A stretch of DNA of 64,000 nt from Amborella trichopoda. Lineage: Eukaryota > Streptophyta > Magnoliopsida > Amborellales > Amborellaceae. This document shows, piece after piece, positions 42,800-53,640 of the stretch (position 1 is its first letter; each line of letters starts with the position of its first letter). The DNA lies in NCBI RefSeq assembly GCF_000471905.2, contig NW_006495813.1, positions 378,930 through 442,929 of the forward strand, read 5' to 3'. The notes under the pieces were generated by a model. It made no database searches. It was not told the origin of the DNA and saw only the letters and a program-made list of their open reading frames with translations. The position numbers and the translations under genes were made by a program.

Positions 42800-44462
42800 T
42801 GATGCAAGGAGAAAATAAACCAGAAAAATAACAATAAAACAGAAAAGGTTGAGAGAATATACCCTCTCTCAGTGCAAGGGTCCACCTGAAAGAAATCTCT
42901 TCACGAAACCAAATTCTATTCAACTCATTCACTAATTTACAATGAAGGGAGATCTCCTTTAAATAGACTTAAAAAAGAGAAGATAAACTTTTTCCTTTTT
43001 TTTCTATCTTCTCTCTCATCCCTATCTCTTAACCTCACGTACCAAAAAGATTTGCTTCCCACATTTTATCAAAAGCTTCATATTCTTAAAAAGATAAAAC
43101 TCCAATAACATTTAACCTTATCCTATTTACATTCCTAAACTAACGAACCAATTGATAAGATATCAATTCACGCACTATTTACATTCGTAAACTAACCAAC
43201 CAATTGATAAGATATCAATTCACGCACAAAATAAACTCTCATGCCCACCGAATTATCCCTGCCCACCTCCTATTCTTGTGTTAAAAGATAAACTAAAAAA
43301 AAACTAATAATAATAAATTTAATATTCTTTTTCTTGTATTATTTTCCCGGGGTTGGGAGAAGCTCGACCTCGAGCTTGATTCAAAATGGATCTCCTTCTT
43401 CATCACCATGGATGACTATTTCTTGAATTTGATTTTCTGGAACTTCTTCGTCTTCCTTAGTCAAGTGTACCTCCATCCTTTTTTTTAGGCATTCAAACAC
43501 ACAATAACCTGGTTCGTTGCATCGATAACACATAAACTTTGCCATATAATTTTTTTTTCATTAATCTTGGTTGGCGTAAAACCTCTTTTTGGGTGTAAAA
43601 TCGTTTGTCGTTGCTCCCTTGATATTTAGTTTCTACTCGTAAAGCAAGTTGAAAAGCTTCACTTAAATTCCATGATCGATGTAGGAAAACCGTATCCCTA
43701 ATGGTAAGTTGAAGGCCATTTACATATCGAGCAATCTTTTGTCCTTCTATCTCTTAGAGGTTGTTTTGAGCAACTAATCGATAAAACTCCCCAGTATAAT
43801 CTTCAACTTTTTTTTCATTCTGTTAAAGATTTTGGAGTTCTTAAAAGAAAATTTACTCATGATCTACAGGAAGAAAAATTTCTTTCAATTTCTTTCTCAT
43901 CTGTTGCCAGTCAGTAAGTTTTACCTTCCCACTATGAAGTCGGGATTGTTGAACTTAATCTCACCAGGCCCGCAGAGCTTGGTAGCAATAAGTTTAACCT
44001 TGCGTTCCTCTAGCAATTCACTTCATTCAAAATAATTGCACTTAACCAATCAATAAAGCCTTCGATGTGGAGCTTACCATGAAATTATGGGAGATTGACT
44101 TTAATACCAAAATCTAGTGGTCGCCCAATAGGGATCTGGCCTGTAATCTTCGTTGTGCTCGAAATCAACACCTTGGGTTTGTCGTGGAATTCTTGATACA
44201 AGATTAATGTGGTTTCTAGTACTTTCTTCACGAGGAACATTATTCTCCAACCGTTGCAACCTTTGATGAGGAACTTTATTCTCCAACCGCTGCAACGTCT
44301 GATGCAACCATTGCATCATCTCATCTTCAAGAAGACCATTGTTGAAAAGATAAAACTCCTCTTAGATTTAACCTTATCCCTCTGCAGCTCCTATTCTTGA
44401 GTTAAAAGATAAACTAAAAAAAACTAATAATAATAAAAAAAGTTATTTTTTTTTCTGCATCA
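42800..44462 (-). mobile_element. Ty3/gypsy deletion derivative in intron 5
   Basis: 1663 bp with ends TGATGCA and TGCATCA inside perfect 5-bp duplications CCCAC (42795-42799, 44463-44467). The left side (42800 to about 43340) is the 3' LTR. The right side keeps only the outer 120 bp of the 5' LTR (44343-44462), matching 43085-43330 in parts ('ttaaaagataaactaaaaaa'). Between them is a decayed gag only. No pol is present, so it was always dependent on others after the deletion. Antisense to the gene. Confidence 0.85.
43370..44340 (-). pseudogene. Ty3/gypsy gag remnant
   Basis: Minus strand: 'MMQWLHQTLQRLENKVP' (44319), 'SELLEERKVKLIATKL' (about 44030), 'AFNLPLGIRF' and 'VKLFNLLYE' (about 43680), then a zinc knuckle 'MCYRCNEPGYCVFECLKK' (about 43540), where the CCHC His is Tyr. 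Interrupted by many stops. Homology to plant Ty3/gypsy gag is by pattern; the stretch from 44000 to 43600 is broken over several frames. Confidence 0.72.
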
Positions 44463-44612
44463 CCCACTTACTCGCCCTGAGCCAGGGCCAAGTCAGAGAC
44501 CGAGGCGAGTTAAAAAACATATGCTCAGATAATGCTTGTTGAAGCTCTCACATCGTAAATGTCCTATATATTATTAATATGTGAACATTCTCTCTTTGAT
44601 TGGTACATGTAG

Positions 44613-44854
44613 ATGATATATTGGGCAAAGCAGCTTCAGTTGACATCTCAACAAAGGAAAACCTTTAAAACTTGGAGAAGATGGGCCATCAGCTACTGAA
44701 AAGGCCCATGTCAAGGATTAACCTCGAGACGAGCCTACTTGAACCTTTGAAAAATCAAGGCACCAACGAAGAAGCCTTAGTGAAGTATGACCCTTTATTT
44801 TTATTTGCAGATATAGATCATCATCTGAGTTTTACACCAATTATATGGAGTTGA
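44613..44854 (+). pseudogene. Patatin-like gene exon 6 (last exon, broken)
   Basis: Reads 'DILGKAASVDISTKENL', TAA (44666), 'NLEKMGHQLLKRPMSRINLE', 'TSLLEPLKNQGTNEEALVK', which is the conserved end of the family. The usual final 'FAKLLS' segment is replaced by unrelated residues to a TGA at 44852. The first codon of the family's exon would need a G that here is part of the AG acceptor, so splicing at 44612 puts the exon out of frame. Confidence 0.8.
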
Positions 44855-44935
44855 TCCTTTACTCCTTTCTAAATAGAGATAAGAGGGAAAAATGTGAAAT
44901 TTTTTGTCAAACTACATGAAAATAGGGCGAGAACA

Positions 44936-45310
44936 TGTTTGATTGGGGGCCGGATCTGATTAGATCTAGATCCGGATCTGAATAGATCTAGGATATTCAG
45001 ATCCGGATCCAGATCTAGATCTGGATCCAAATAGTATACATTTAGATCCAAATCCAAATAGTATATATCAGATCCAGATCTGGATCTAGATCGGGATTTT
45101 ATATATACTTTAAGAAGAAAATATATATAAAATAAAAATTTACTATTTTAAAAAATTGGGTTGGATTTGGATCTGGATCCGGGTCGGATCCAGATCAATC
45201 CACATGTACTTCAGATATGATTTTTGGGTCCAGATTTGGATTTCGAATCCAAATTTGGGTCCATGAATCAGGCTATCAGATCTGGATCGGGTCAATTCTA
45301 AACTTATTGA
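44936..45310. repeat. GATC/GGATCC-rich cryptic repeat
   Basis: Dense in AGATCTGGATCC-type words ('agatccggatccagatct', 'ggatctggatccgggtcgga') on both strands. Resembles the word usage of the repeats at 38365-38885. Reading frames through it give Asp/Leu/Pro repeats by periodicity and are not taken as coding. Confidence 0.75.
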
Positions 45311-45390
45311 TGTGATCTAGCTCTATAGTGGTTACTTTACGAATTCATTTCACTCGTGTACTTGTTATAAGGAAACTTTTCTACGTAGGA

Positions 45391-45418
45391 AAAAGTTTAT
45401 ATAAGGACGCAACCTTCT
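45391..45418 (+). mobile_element. Left piece of a hAT-type MITE split by the LINE
   Basis: AGGAAAAAGTTTATATAAGG followed by 'acgcaacctt' is the left end of the family. The sequence continues at 52710 ('taatgtagaactacggatg'), as shown by the undisturbed order at 4427-4480. Confidence 0.8.
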
Positions 45419-45439
45419 TTTTTTTTTACCAAGGTTACT

Positions 45440-46320
45440 ACTTTTATTGATAACTATAAAAAAGAAATTACATCATCAGAGATCAAAAGAGAGGGGATAG
45501 AGGAACCTCCTTTAGCTAAGAGGTCAGCATCACTATTGGCTTCCCTATAAATATTAGAAAAGGAAATCGAAACTAAGGCACCATCTACCAAGTCTATCAC
45601 GTGCAACCACAAAGACCGGGGCTGCCAAGGGATTTTCAGTTCTTTTTTGCACCATTTAATAACATTAAAGGAATCACCTTCAATCGTGCAGTTACCTAGC
45701 GGACTAGCATAGGAGAAATAACATTACCAGAGCAATCTCGCACCACGCTTCCAATCCCTGCTAATCCTGGGTTTCCAAAGGAGCTACCATCAAAGTTAAG
45801 CTTTAGGCTTCCTAAACACGGTGCCACCCATATACATCTCGGTCTAGAGCAATTAGAACCAAGATAGAATAAATTTCGCATCTTGGCCATCACATCCACT
45901 TTGGAAATACCCCAATCCTGAATCACTGATAACCACGACCATATGGAACATTTTATGGTATGGATTAACTTATCAAAAGGACAAGCAATCCCTTCAAAAG
46001 TTCTTTTATTTCTTTCCTTCCATAGCTCCCAGAGAATCACACCTACTACAATCTTCCATATTACACGTCCCGTCTTAAGTAGAAAGGGCACTGTCATAGT
46101 CGACACAATCACCCAAACCAAATGAGGATGAACCATCTGTATCCCAACCATATAAAAAAGCTAGTACCAAATTCTTGACGTAAAATGGCAATGAATTAAG
46201 AGATGCACTCAATCTCCCCATCCTCCTTGCATAGCAAACAGACATTAAGGAGAATTTTGCCCTTTTGATCAAATTATCAATGGTCAGAATTTTATCGTGA
46301 GCTGCCAGCCAAATAAAAAT
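45440..46320 (-). pseudogene. LINE ORF2: C-terminal region with RNase H
   Basis: Minus strand: 'ILWELWKERNKRTFEGIACP' (about 46050), then 'PCLGSLKLNFDGSSFGNPGL', 'AGIGSVVRDCSGNVI' (about 45810-45720), and after a stop 'ANSDADLLAKGG' (about 45530). The catalytic Asp of 'NFDGS' and the terminal AD are kept. The frame is closed at 45696. Confidence 0.85.
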
Positions 46321-46719
46321 TTGAACTTTGTGTGGGATTGACTATTTCTATAATTGCGCGATGTACGTGCATGACCATCTCCATCGGTCATGAAAAAAAA
46401 GATTGTAGCAAGATTCCATAGAGAAAACACCATCACTCTCATTCTCCCAGATCAACTCATCATCGGCATCTTGAGATAAATACACTTTATCCAACAACTC
46501 CATGAGTTGGCACTATTGTGCTAACAATACATTATTCAGTTGGCTGTATGCTAAAGAAATATCCCATAAAATGCACTAGCCCCTAGTTTCTCCTGCTTCA
46601 CAAACCTTGAAGTTGGGTCTAGTCACAAGCCTAAAATGGTTCAGAAAGTCGGTCTTCAGAGGATAGTCCCCCAGCCACCTATGATGCCAAAAAGAAGCTT
46701 GTACACCACCACCAACATT

Positions 46720-47330
46720 TCATCTAAAATAACCAGATATCATTGGCCTGCAATTTAAAATAGTTTTCCAAAGAGGAGAGATATTCTTACTTCTTCCACC
46801 CCAAAGCCACAGATCTAGTCTATCCATACCATATTTGGCATGTAAGACTTGGTACCAGAGATGATCCTTCAAATGAGTGCTACGCCACGACCACTTGCAT
46901 AGCAAAACTTGGTTAAAAGTTCGAATCTTCCGAATGCCCCGACCTCCTTCTCTCTTAGGAGCACACATTCTGCCCCATCTTAACAGATGAAATTTGCACA
47001 TCTCACCATTAGAACCCCACATAAAGTTCCTCATCATTTTCTCTATTTTTTTGTAATCGAACATGTATGGTAATCAACGACATCTGGTATACCGGTAGAT
47101 TGGCCAAACATGAGCACAACAATGTAACTCTTCCTCTTATCGACAGATATTTCAGTTTCCACAAGTTAAGCTTGGTCTGGACTCTTTTAACCACCTTATC
47201 CCACACTATAAGAGAAAGCCTAGCGTTCGAGATGGGCATTCCGAGATATATAATAGGGAAGGATCCTACTTTATAGCCCTTTGCATTCACCATACCATCA
47301 ACACAAAGAGTGTGGACAGTTAATGCCAAT
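46720..47330 (-). pseudogene. LINE ORF2: region between reverse transcriptase and RNase H
   Basis: 'YKVGSFPIIYLGMPISNARL' (about 47270), 'LWKLKYLSIRGRVTLLCSCL' (47170), 'KNRENDEELYVGF' and 'RWGRMCAPKREGGRGIRKI' (46980), 'HLKDHLWYQVLHAKYG' (46870): the standard plant LINE linker including the zf-RVT-like segment. A frame change lies near 47040. Confidence 0.85.
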
Positions 47331-47429
47331 CATTGAAGACTTGTGAAAATTAACTTTTAGGCCCAAAGTCACCTCACAACACTCCAAAAATATCGCAATG
47401 CTCTCCACTTGAGAAATTTCGGCATCATA

Positions 47430-48180
47430 AAATATGAGAGTATTATATGCATATTACAGATGGGAAATGGTAATGCCAGAATCTGCAATCTTAAATCCCA
47501 AAAAATAACCAACTCGTTCCACCTTACTCAACATCAAGCTGAACTATTTAGCATAAATGGTAAATAAAAAAGGAGACAGAGGGTCCCCTTGGCGAAGTCC
47601 TCTTGAGGCATTGAAGACTCCATTGAGGCTCCTTTTAAAAAGCATTAAAAAGTGAACTGAGGACAAACAACCAAAAATCCAACTTCTCCATCTATTTTCA
47701 AAGCCCATCATCTTCATAATTTCCAAAAGAGCCCCCCATTTCACTTTGTCATAAGCCTTCTTCATGTTTAACTTGAGCATCACACCAAGCTTTTTGCTAA
47801 TCACTCGAGAATGAATGCATTCTTGCGCTGTCAGTTCACTATCAGTAATTTGACATTCCTCAATAAAAGCTGATTGCATATTAGAAATGAGAAGAGGGAT
47901 GACAAATTTTAGTCTTTCAGCAAACACTTTAGCAATGATTTTATAAAGGCTTGTTAGAAGACTAATCGGTCTAATATCAGAAATTTTCGATATCACTGAC
48001 GTTTTTATGACCAGAGCCAAATAAGTAGAATTTACTCCTCAAAACACTTGCCTAATAATCATAAAACTCCTAACCAACTCCAATAATTTACCCTTGATTA
48101 ACTCCCAAAATTTTTGGAAAAAAGCTAAAGGGAAACCATCAATTCCAGGCGCTTTATCACCAGACAGAGTAAAGACTGCC
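47430..48180 (-). pseudogene. LINE ORF2: reverse transcriptase core, catalytic site lost
   Basis: 'PGIDGFPLAFFQKFW' (about 48160), 'DIRPISLLTSLYKIIAKVFA' (47975), 'MLKLNMKKAYDKVKWGALLE' (47790), 'GLRQGDPLSPFLFTIYAK' (47600). Where relatives have QYADDT, the sequence gives stop-Y-A-Y-N-T at 47456-47439, so both catalytic Asp are gone and Gln is TAA. Cannot support reverse transcription. Confidence 0.88.
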
Positions 48181-48837
48181 TTTTGCACCTCTTTCAAGAT
48201 TACCTCTCTTTCCAACTGGCTTTGTAAATTGCTGGCAACATTTTAAAAGGAATTCTATTAAATTTTGAGGCAAACTTCACTTCCTTAGTAAATATGTTCT
48301 TAAAGTGATTAATCATTGCAAGTTCCATGGCCTGATCATTGTCAGAATCAGCCCCTGGAATAAAGAATCCAGAGATATCATTCTGTCTTCTTCTAACACT
48401 AGCAATAGCATGGAAGAATTTAGTATTGAGATCTCCCTTAAGCCACTTCGATCTAGACCTTTATCTCCAATAAATTTCCTCAGCTCTTCTGAGATCATTT
48501 AACTGCTTTCAATTTCTTACTTCTCCTCAGCATAAACTATTATGTTAGGGTGCCAGCTTCTTGGATGCTTTGATCCAACCCTTCAATGTCAAGTAAAACC
48601 TTATCTATTTTCCCTTTAATATCAAAGTTATTTTCTTTCTTCCAATCCATCAATTTTAGTTTGATGTTCAATAACTTATGGTGCAACCGAAAATCCACAG
48701 TGCCTTCAACAACACAATTTGTCCATGCTCCTTTGATAAGGTCGCCAACATCATCCATCTCCAACCATTCCAAATTCAGATGAAAAGGTTTCGGGCCACC
48801 TCACACCACACTTATATTCAACAGAATTGGTTGGTGG

Positions 48838-49400
48838 TCAGAGCAAAGTCTCGAAATTAACAGTCGATAAAGGGAACTCCTCCAACCATTCCATTGAAGT
48901 TAAAAATCTGTCTAACTTGGACATGGCTAGTCTGGAAATGCTATTATTAGACCAAGTAAACTTAGATCCAATAATAGGAAGATCCATAAAGGCATTACTT
49001 TCGATGAATCTATTAAACAGTCTCATCAAAAAATTAATAGGAGTGACCGCAAGATACTCATCTGGCCAACGAATAAGATTGAAATCACCCCCAACCATCA
49101 TAGGAAAAGGAAAAGATTGAATCACATCATTCATCTCAGAAATGAAACCTTCTTTTAGAGCTAGAACATAAGGTCCACAAACATTCATAAGACCCCATGA
49201 AAAACAAGGTTCTATGATAGCCCAAAAGCACAAAACTACTTTTGACAGTGATATCAAAATTTTTCAGAACCAGCGGGTCCCACAAAACCCATAAACCCCC
49301 CGATACACCCACTGCATCAATACCAAGAAAACTAACTGCCCCAGACCCCCAAACTTCCCTAGCACCTGACACGTTGGGCCTAGCAAGTTTGGTTCTTGTA
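48838..49400 (-). pseudogene. LINE ORF2: APE-type endonuclease
   Basis: 'GVSGGLWVLWDPLVLKNFDI' (about 49300), 'NVCGPYVLALKEGFISEMND' (49190), 'FPMMVGGDFNLIRWPDEY' (about 49100, catalytic GGDFN) and 'LPIIGSKFTWSNN' (48970). 'SDHQPILL' (48845) is readable in the next frame, so a frameshift separates the final His motif from the rest. Confidence 0.85.
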
Positions 49401-49556
49401 AAAGTAAAACAACCGGTTTGTATTTGGACACCAAAAATTAAACATCCCTTTTTCTGCGAGGGTCACCCAGGCCCCGCACATTCCAAGGCAAGAAATTCAT
49501 CTATGAAAAAGGGAAGAGGAGGGGAGGGGGGGGGGGGGGGGAGGGGGGGTTAGTAG

Positions 49557-50048
49557 NNNNNNNNNNNNNNNNNNNNNNNNNNNNNNNNNNNNNNNNNNNN
49601 NNNNNNNNNNNNNNNNNNNNNNNNNNNNNNNNNNNNNNNNNNNNNNNNNNNNNNNNNNNNNNNNNNNNNNNNNNNNNNNNNNNNNNNNNNNNNNNNNNNN
49701 NNNNNNNNNNNNNNNNNNNNNNNNNNNNNNNNNNNNNNNNNNNNNNNNNNNNNNNNNNNNNNNNNNNNNNNNNNNNNNNNNNNNNNNNNNNNNNNNNNNN
49801 NNNNNNNNNNNNNNNNNNNNNNNNNNNNNNNNNNNNNNNNNNNNNNNNNNNNNNNNNNNNNNNNNNNNNNNNNNNNNNNNNNNNNNNNNNNNNNNNNNNN
49901 NNNNNNNNNNNNNNNNNNNNNNNNNNNNNNNNNNNNNNNNNNNNNNNNNNNNNNNNNNNNNNNNNNNNNNNNNNNNNNNNNNNNNNNNNNNNNNNNNNNN
50001 NNNNNNNNNNNNNNNNNNNNNNNNNNNNNNNNNNNNNNNNNNNNNNNN
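49557..50048. other. Assembly gap (492 N) beside a G-run
   Basis: Preceded by 'gagggggggttagtag' and a 12-G run (49523-49542). It lies between LINE ORF1 and ORF2. Frames crossing it are not to be trusted. Confidence 0.95.
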
Positions 50049-50089
50049 GTTAGAGGAAAAACCTCTTGGTCCTTCAGGACCTACACCGA

Positions 50090-52190
50090 AGTAAAGCTCT
50101 TCCAACATCATGGCTTCCTTCAGCTCGTCATCGTCTTGGGACGCCGCACTCGAGGAGGAGGAGGATTCCACATCACTAGCCACCAGATCTCCAAAAGCAA
50201 TAGCACCAGGGGGGACCTTTCTTTAAAATGCCACGATCAAGACGTGCTGAAGGTCAAACCCCAACCTTTGCAATCCTCTTTTTCTTGCCTGCATCCACCA
50301 CTTTGGCCCGAGTTATCGAAACCATCTCTTTGTTTACACCTAGCTGATCCTTCCCAGTCCCCTTGTTGTCCATGTAAGCAGCAACCCTCTTTCTTCTTCG
50401 TTCTTTAATGTCCTTCATCACCACACGGAGAAGGACATCATCGAGAATGTCATTCCTCATCTTGGAGACTGCAGGGAAGTCATCTAATTGAGCCTTCTTC
50501 ACAGGAAACTCCGCCACCCAATTCGGTGAAGACTCCTCAAACATAGAACCCATGGAAGGCAGATGCAAAAGGTCCACCTGTGGAATGATATCGAGTGGCC
50601 AAACATCCTTAGGCACAGAAAGCTCTTTGCCAGAAGGATTCGCATCATCTTGGGGGACTGCTAGACCACCTTCAATTATCAAAGGTCCCACCAGAGCTTC
50701 CTCTGGTTCCACCATTACTAAAGCCAAAGGCTCTATCAGCAGGGGATCGAACTTGGTTCTTGTCTTCTTAGCACGGCCTTTCGCCACCGCTGGTTGACAG
50801 TGCAATGGATACATCTTGGTCAAATACAGCGCAACCACACAAAGCCATGAATGACTCCACTGAAATGGTAGTGCCGAGAGCTTCCTGTGCATCAAACAAC
50901 TAAGGAGAAAGACCATCATAGAGAGGAGCTCAAGGAGATTTCTTCTAGACTCAATCTCCTTCCAAAGATGGGATATGGAGAGAGATTTTGACAGAGTCGC
51001 CAACTCGAAACAAGGAGGGCCTGCTGAAAAACAAACCAAATATCTAACCCTAATAATCCCGTCCTTCTTAGGATTCACGCTCGCATCCTCTCAAAAGTGA
51101 TTTGGCTTTCCAAAGTGATTTGGAGTTTCCCCGTGCAAGACCGACGATGGACCTGAGGGTCCATCATGTGCTTTTAGGTCTATCGTCGAGAAGTCATTCA
51201 AAGGCACCTGTTCACAGTCGGCGGAATCATTCGAAACAGCAAATTGGCGGTCATGAAACTATTGCGAAAAGCCGGCACAAGATTCAGGAAACCTCCTTAT
51301 AGGGATCCAACGCTTTGAAACCTTGGGGTACTGCAATTTCTGAAGCTTTTGAAATTTGAAATGCCGTCGATTTCTCCTAAATTGATTACCCACTAACTGC
51401 CAGTTCATCTTCACACCAGAATAAGTATTTTCGGGTGTCACATCCAAACTTTCCAGCCTTGCATCTATCACTTTATGCTGAGAATACACTGGATCCAAAT
51501 TTTCGGTGAAAGACTTACCATCATCATCCGTGACCATAATTGCAAAGAGGTCATCATCCACACTAAGGAGAACTTTTCCTGGAAACTGCGTACCAGGGAA
51601 TCCCCACATCTCAACTCTCACAAATTTGCATATTGGATTAAGAAAAGAATCCCAATCCAAATCACAGTAAATACCAAAGCTCCCCACCACATGTTTGATG
51701 ATGTTTAAATTCGAAGCATTTAAGAGAAGGCCCCAAAGTTTAATCAAGCATGACTTCTTTTGAAGAAAGGCACCATGATCAGCTGGTTTCCAAAGATCAA
51801 GAGATAGTAACTACCTCAAACTCTACAAAACCTATGAGATAAAGCCTTCCGTACCTCTTCTTTTGACCACAGTTTAAATACTATTTTGTTAGCTCCAATA
51901 ATCTTTACATCAGAAAGATAAGATAGATTCCACCTTCTCTGGGTCAGAAAGGCCAAAATAATCTGTTAAAGGATGTGAAAAAGAACTAGGGATAAAGAGG
52001 TTTGTATTGATATTGCATTGCTCCAATACCGCTCGATCAATCGCAACTTTAGAGCAAGAAGATCCCGTGAAGACCTCAAGATCAAACCTACTGACTCCAT
52101 TAGTTTTACCATCATTTGCTCCTACCAAAACCTTCCTCCAATCCATCGTCGTTTCCTCTTCGATCCTATTGCATTTATTTCTCATGTTCC
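50090..52190 (-). pseudogene. LINE ORF1 region
   Basis: Three open blocks on the minus strand: 52159-51910 ('MDWRKVLVGANDGKTNGVSR', 'FDLEVFTGSSCSKV'), 51747-51259 ('MIKLWGLLLNASNLNIIKHV', 'FVRVEMWGFPGTQFPGKVLL', 'EMWGFP' core) and 51078-50254 (acidic, 'KDIKERRRKRVAAYM'). The position before the endonuclease and the N-terminal RNA-binding-like style fit plant L1 ORF1 proteins; no CCHC knuckle was found. Frameshifts separate the blocks. Confidence 0.65.
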
Positions 52191-52709
52191 TCCCCAAACC
52201 CAACTCCCATCCTTGTTCCTCCTAAACACCCCATGGCCCGTATGCTTTAGAAACCTTATCCAGCCATCCTATATTAATGTCTTCCCAAACTCTAACATCC
52301 TTTCTCTAGCATCTCATTTCTCCATCCAACCAACCAAATCAGTTATGCCCACCCTAGCTTCCTTTGATACTTGCGCCACCCTTCCACCCAAAATCCTAAG
52401 CGATCACCATCACCATCATCAAACCCTAAAACTCAATATTCCTTGCATGCCATCTTCAAATAATCCTAAGCTAGCTTAGACCCTCATGGCCCATCTTCAC
52501 CTAAACCTAGGTACTTTGATCCCCCTGCACGCCCATCTGCATACTTGGACTCTGATTCCCTCTAGAAACCGTCAAAATTCCTTTGGATTCTTCTTCAAGT
52601 CTTCCAGCAATATAATACGCTGTTGATCAAATCAATTTCTTGAAAAACGTGGATCCAGCTCGATCTCTGTAAATTGAATTATCCAACCATTTCAGCTATA
52701 CTTGCTTCA

Positions 52710-53036
52710 TTATAATGTAGAACTACGGATGCACCTCAAAAATCCATCTGAAAAGGTAGTTTTAATGATGAAAAACCCTTTGAATGATCATCTCGATATC
52801 GCATCAAGATGTATAACCATGAAAAATAAAAATATTTAAAGTCTCAGAAATAATGCATTTTACAACATATTATCTACACAGTCCATTTTTAAGAATTTCA
52901 TATGTTTATAGATCTACTTGATTTTGACCATTTTTTAAATTTAAAATTTTATAATTAGATAGAAAAATAGATTTTGAGATAATCTTAAGAACATTTTATA
53001 TCAAAATTATATACCACATGTAGTTCGAACAAATCA
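52710..53036 (+). mobile_element. Right piece of the split hAT-type MITE
   Basis: 'taatgtagaactacggatg', 'aaaatccatctgaaaaggta', 'gaatgatcatctcgatatcg', then 'catatgtttatagatctact' follow the family order. The expected end (TATACAAACNGCACCC) is decayed to 'tatataccacatg', so the second target duplication is not readable. Confidence 0.72.
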
Positions 53037-53640
53037 ACACATATGTGATGTAAAGGCTTCGATTATCTTCTGGCCTGGGCTGGCCTCGCCCAAGTCCGGC
53101 CATTGTCTGCCCTAGAACAAAGTGGCCATTTTTATGGACAATAAATTGTAACAACTTTTGTCCTATTCTATTTGACTTGTGAAATAAAAAACTAAAGAGT
53201 CATATGCTTGCCTGCACTTATCACATATTTTTTTAATTTCATACTTTATGATTTTAGTCACGATTCCTTAATTTCTCCAAAGTAATTCATGAGGAACTGA
53301 TTTCATGTAGAGGATAAAAAAGGGTGCATGGGTAGTTAATGTGGATGTCTATGTGATTGAGTTTTCGTGGTTAATGAGGATGTTTATGTAATTGATTTAT
53401 GCGAATGTTTATGTGATTGAACTGTCAAAACAAGCAGTTTCGTGCTTTCACAACATCAACATTACCCAAAAAGAGAAAGTAGCAGCACCACAGTTTATCA
53501 AACATGGTTCCCAGCTTTCAAGCTGCCAAGTTTTACTCTCCCACTTTCTAGGGAAGTCAGCAGCAGGGAGAATCCAAGGGAAACTACATAGAATGCTATC
53601 AAACACACCCTTTAGGGTTCACACCTCATAAAAATAGGAT
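53037..53640. other. Intergenic with a short ATGT-rich direct repeat
   Basis: 53325-53425 holds three imperfect copies of 'taatgtggatgtctatgtga' at 40-46 bp spacing. The rest has no recognised feature; a 79-codon open stretch at 53392 overlaps this repeat and is not accepted as a gene. Confidence 0.5.

Larger units (their letters stand above)
30693..44854 (+). pseudogene. Patatin-like phospholipase / acyl hydrolase gene, six exons, probably broken
   Basis: Exons read at 30693-30827, 37946-38125, 41073-41258, 41553-41717, 41813-42115 and about 44613-44854, nearly all with GT...AG borders. Motifs: '[18 protein letters not shown]' (DGGGxRG oxyanion hole), '[20 protein letters not shown]' (GxSxG, catalytic Ser), '[14 protein letters not shown]', '[12 protein letters not shown]' (catalytic Asp, DGG), 'VISLGTG' and 'PMSRINLET'. 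Patatins hydrolyse membrane or galactolipid acyl esters and act in storage, defence and auxin-related signalling. Damage: a frameshift in exon 2 (about 38075-38085), a frameshift near the end of exon 3 (about 41208), a likely one-base loss at the exon 6 acceptor and a TAA at 44666. Introns 1, 2 and 5 are filled with transposons. Total length without damage would fit the family's roughly 400 residues. Confidence 0.85.
45419..52709 (-). mobile_element. L1-type LINE, about 7.3 kb, near full length, decayed
   Basis: Minus-strand element with an A-run tail (T-run at 45419-45430 on the plus strand). It has an ORF1 region (about 52190-50100) and an ORF2 with endonuclease, reverse transcriptase, zf-RVT-like region and C-terminal RNase H. 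A 492-base assembly gap lies between the two ORFs. The insertion site inside a MITE is precisely visible; the target duplication is not clear (only CTTC is shared). Many stops. Confidence 0.88.

Noticed and set aside
44869-45057. Asp/Leu/Pro-repeat open frame
   Set aside because: Product of GATCTG/GGATCC word repetition; no gene context.
49497-50183. Open frame through the second run of N
   Set aside because: Crosses 492 unknown bases. Only the acidic N-terminal stretch is real sequence and it is part of the LINE ORF1 region.
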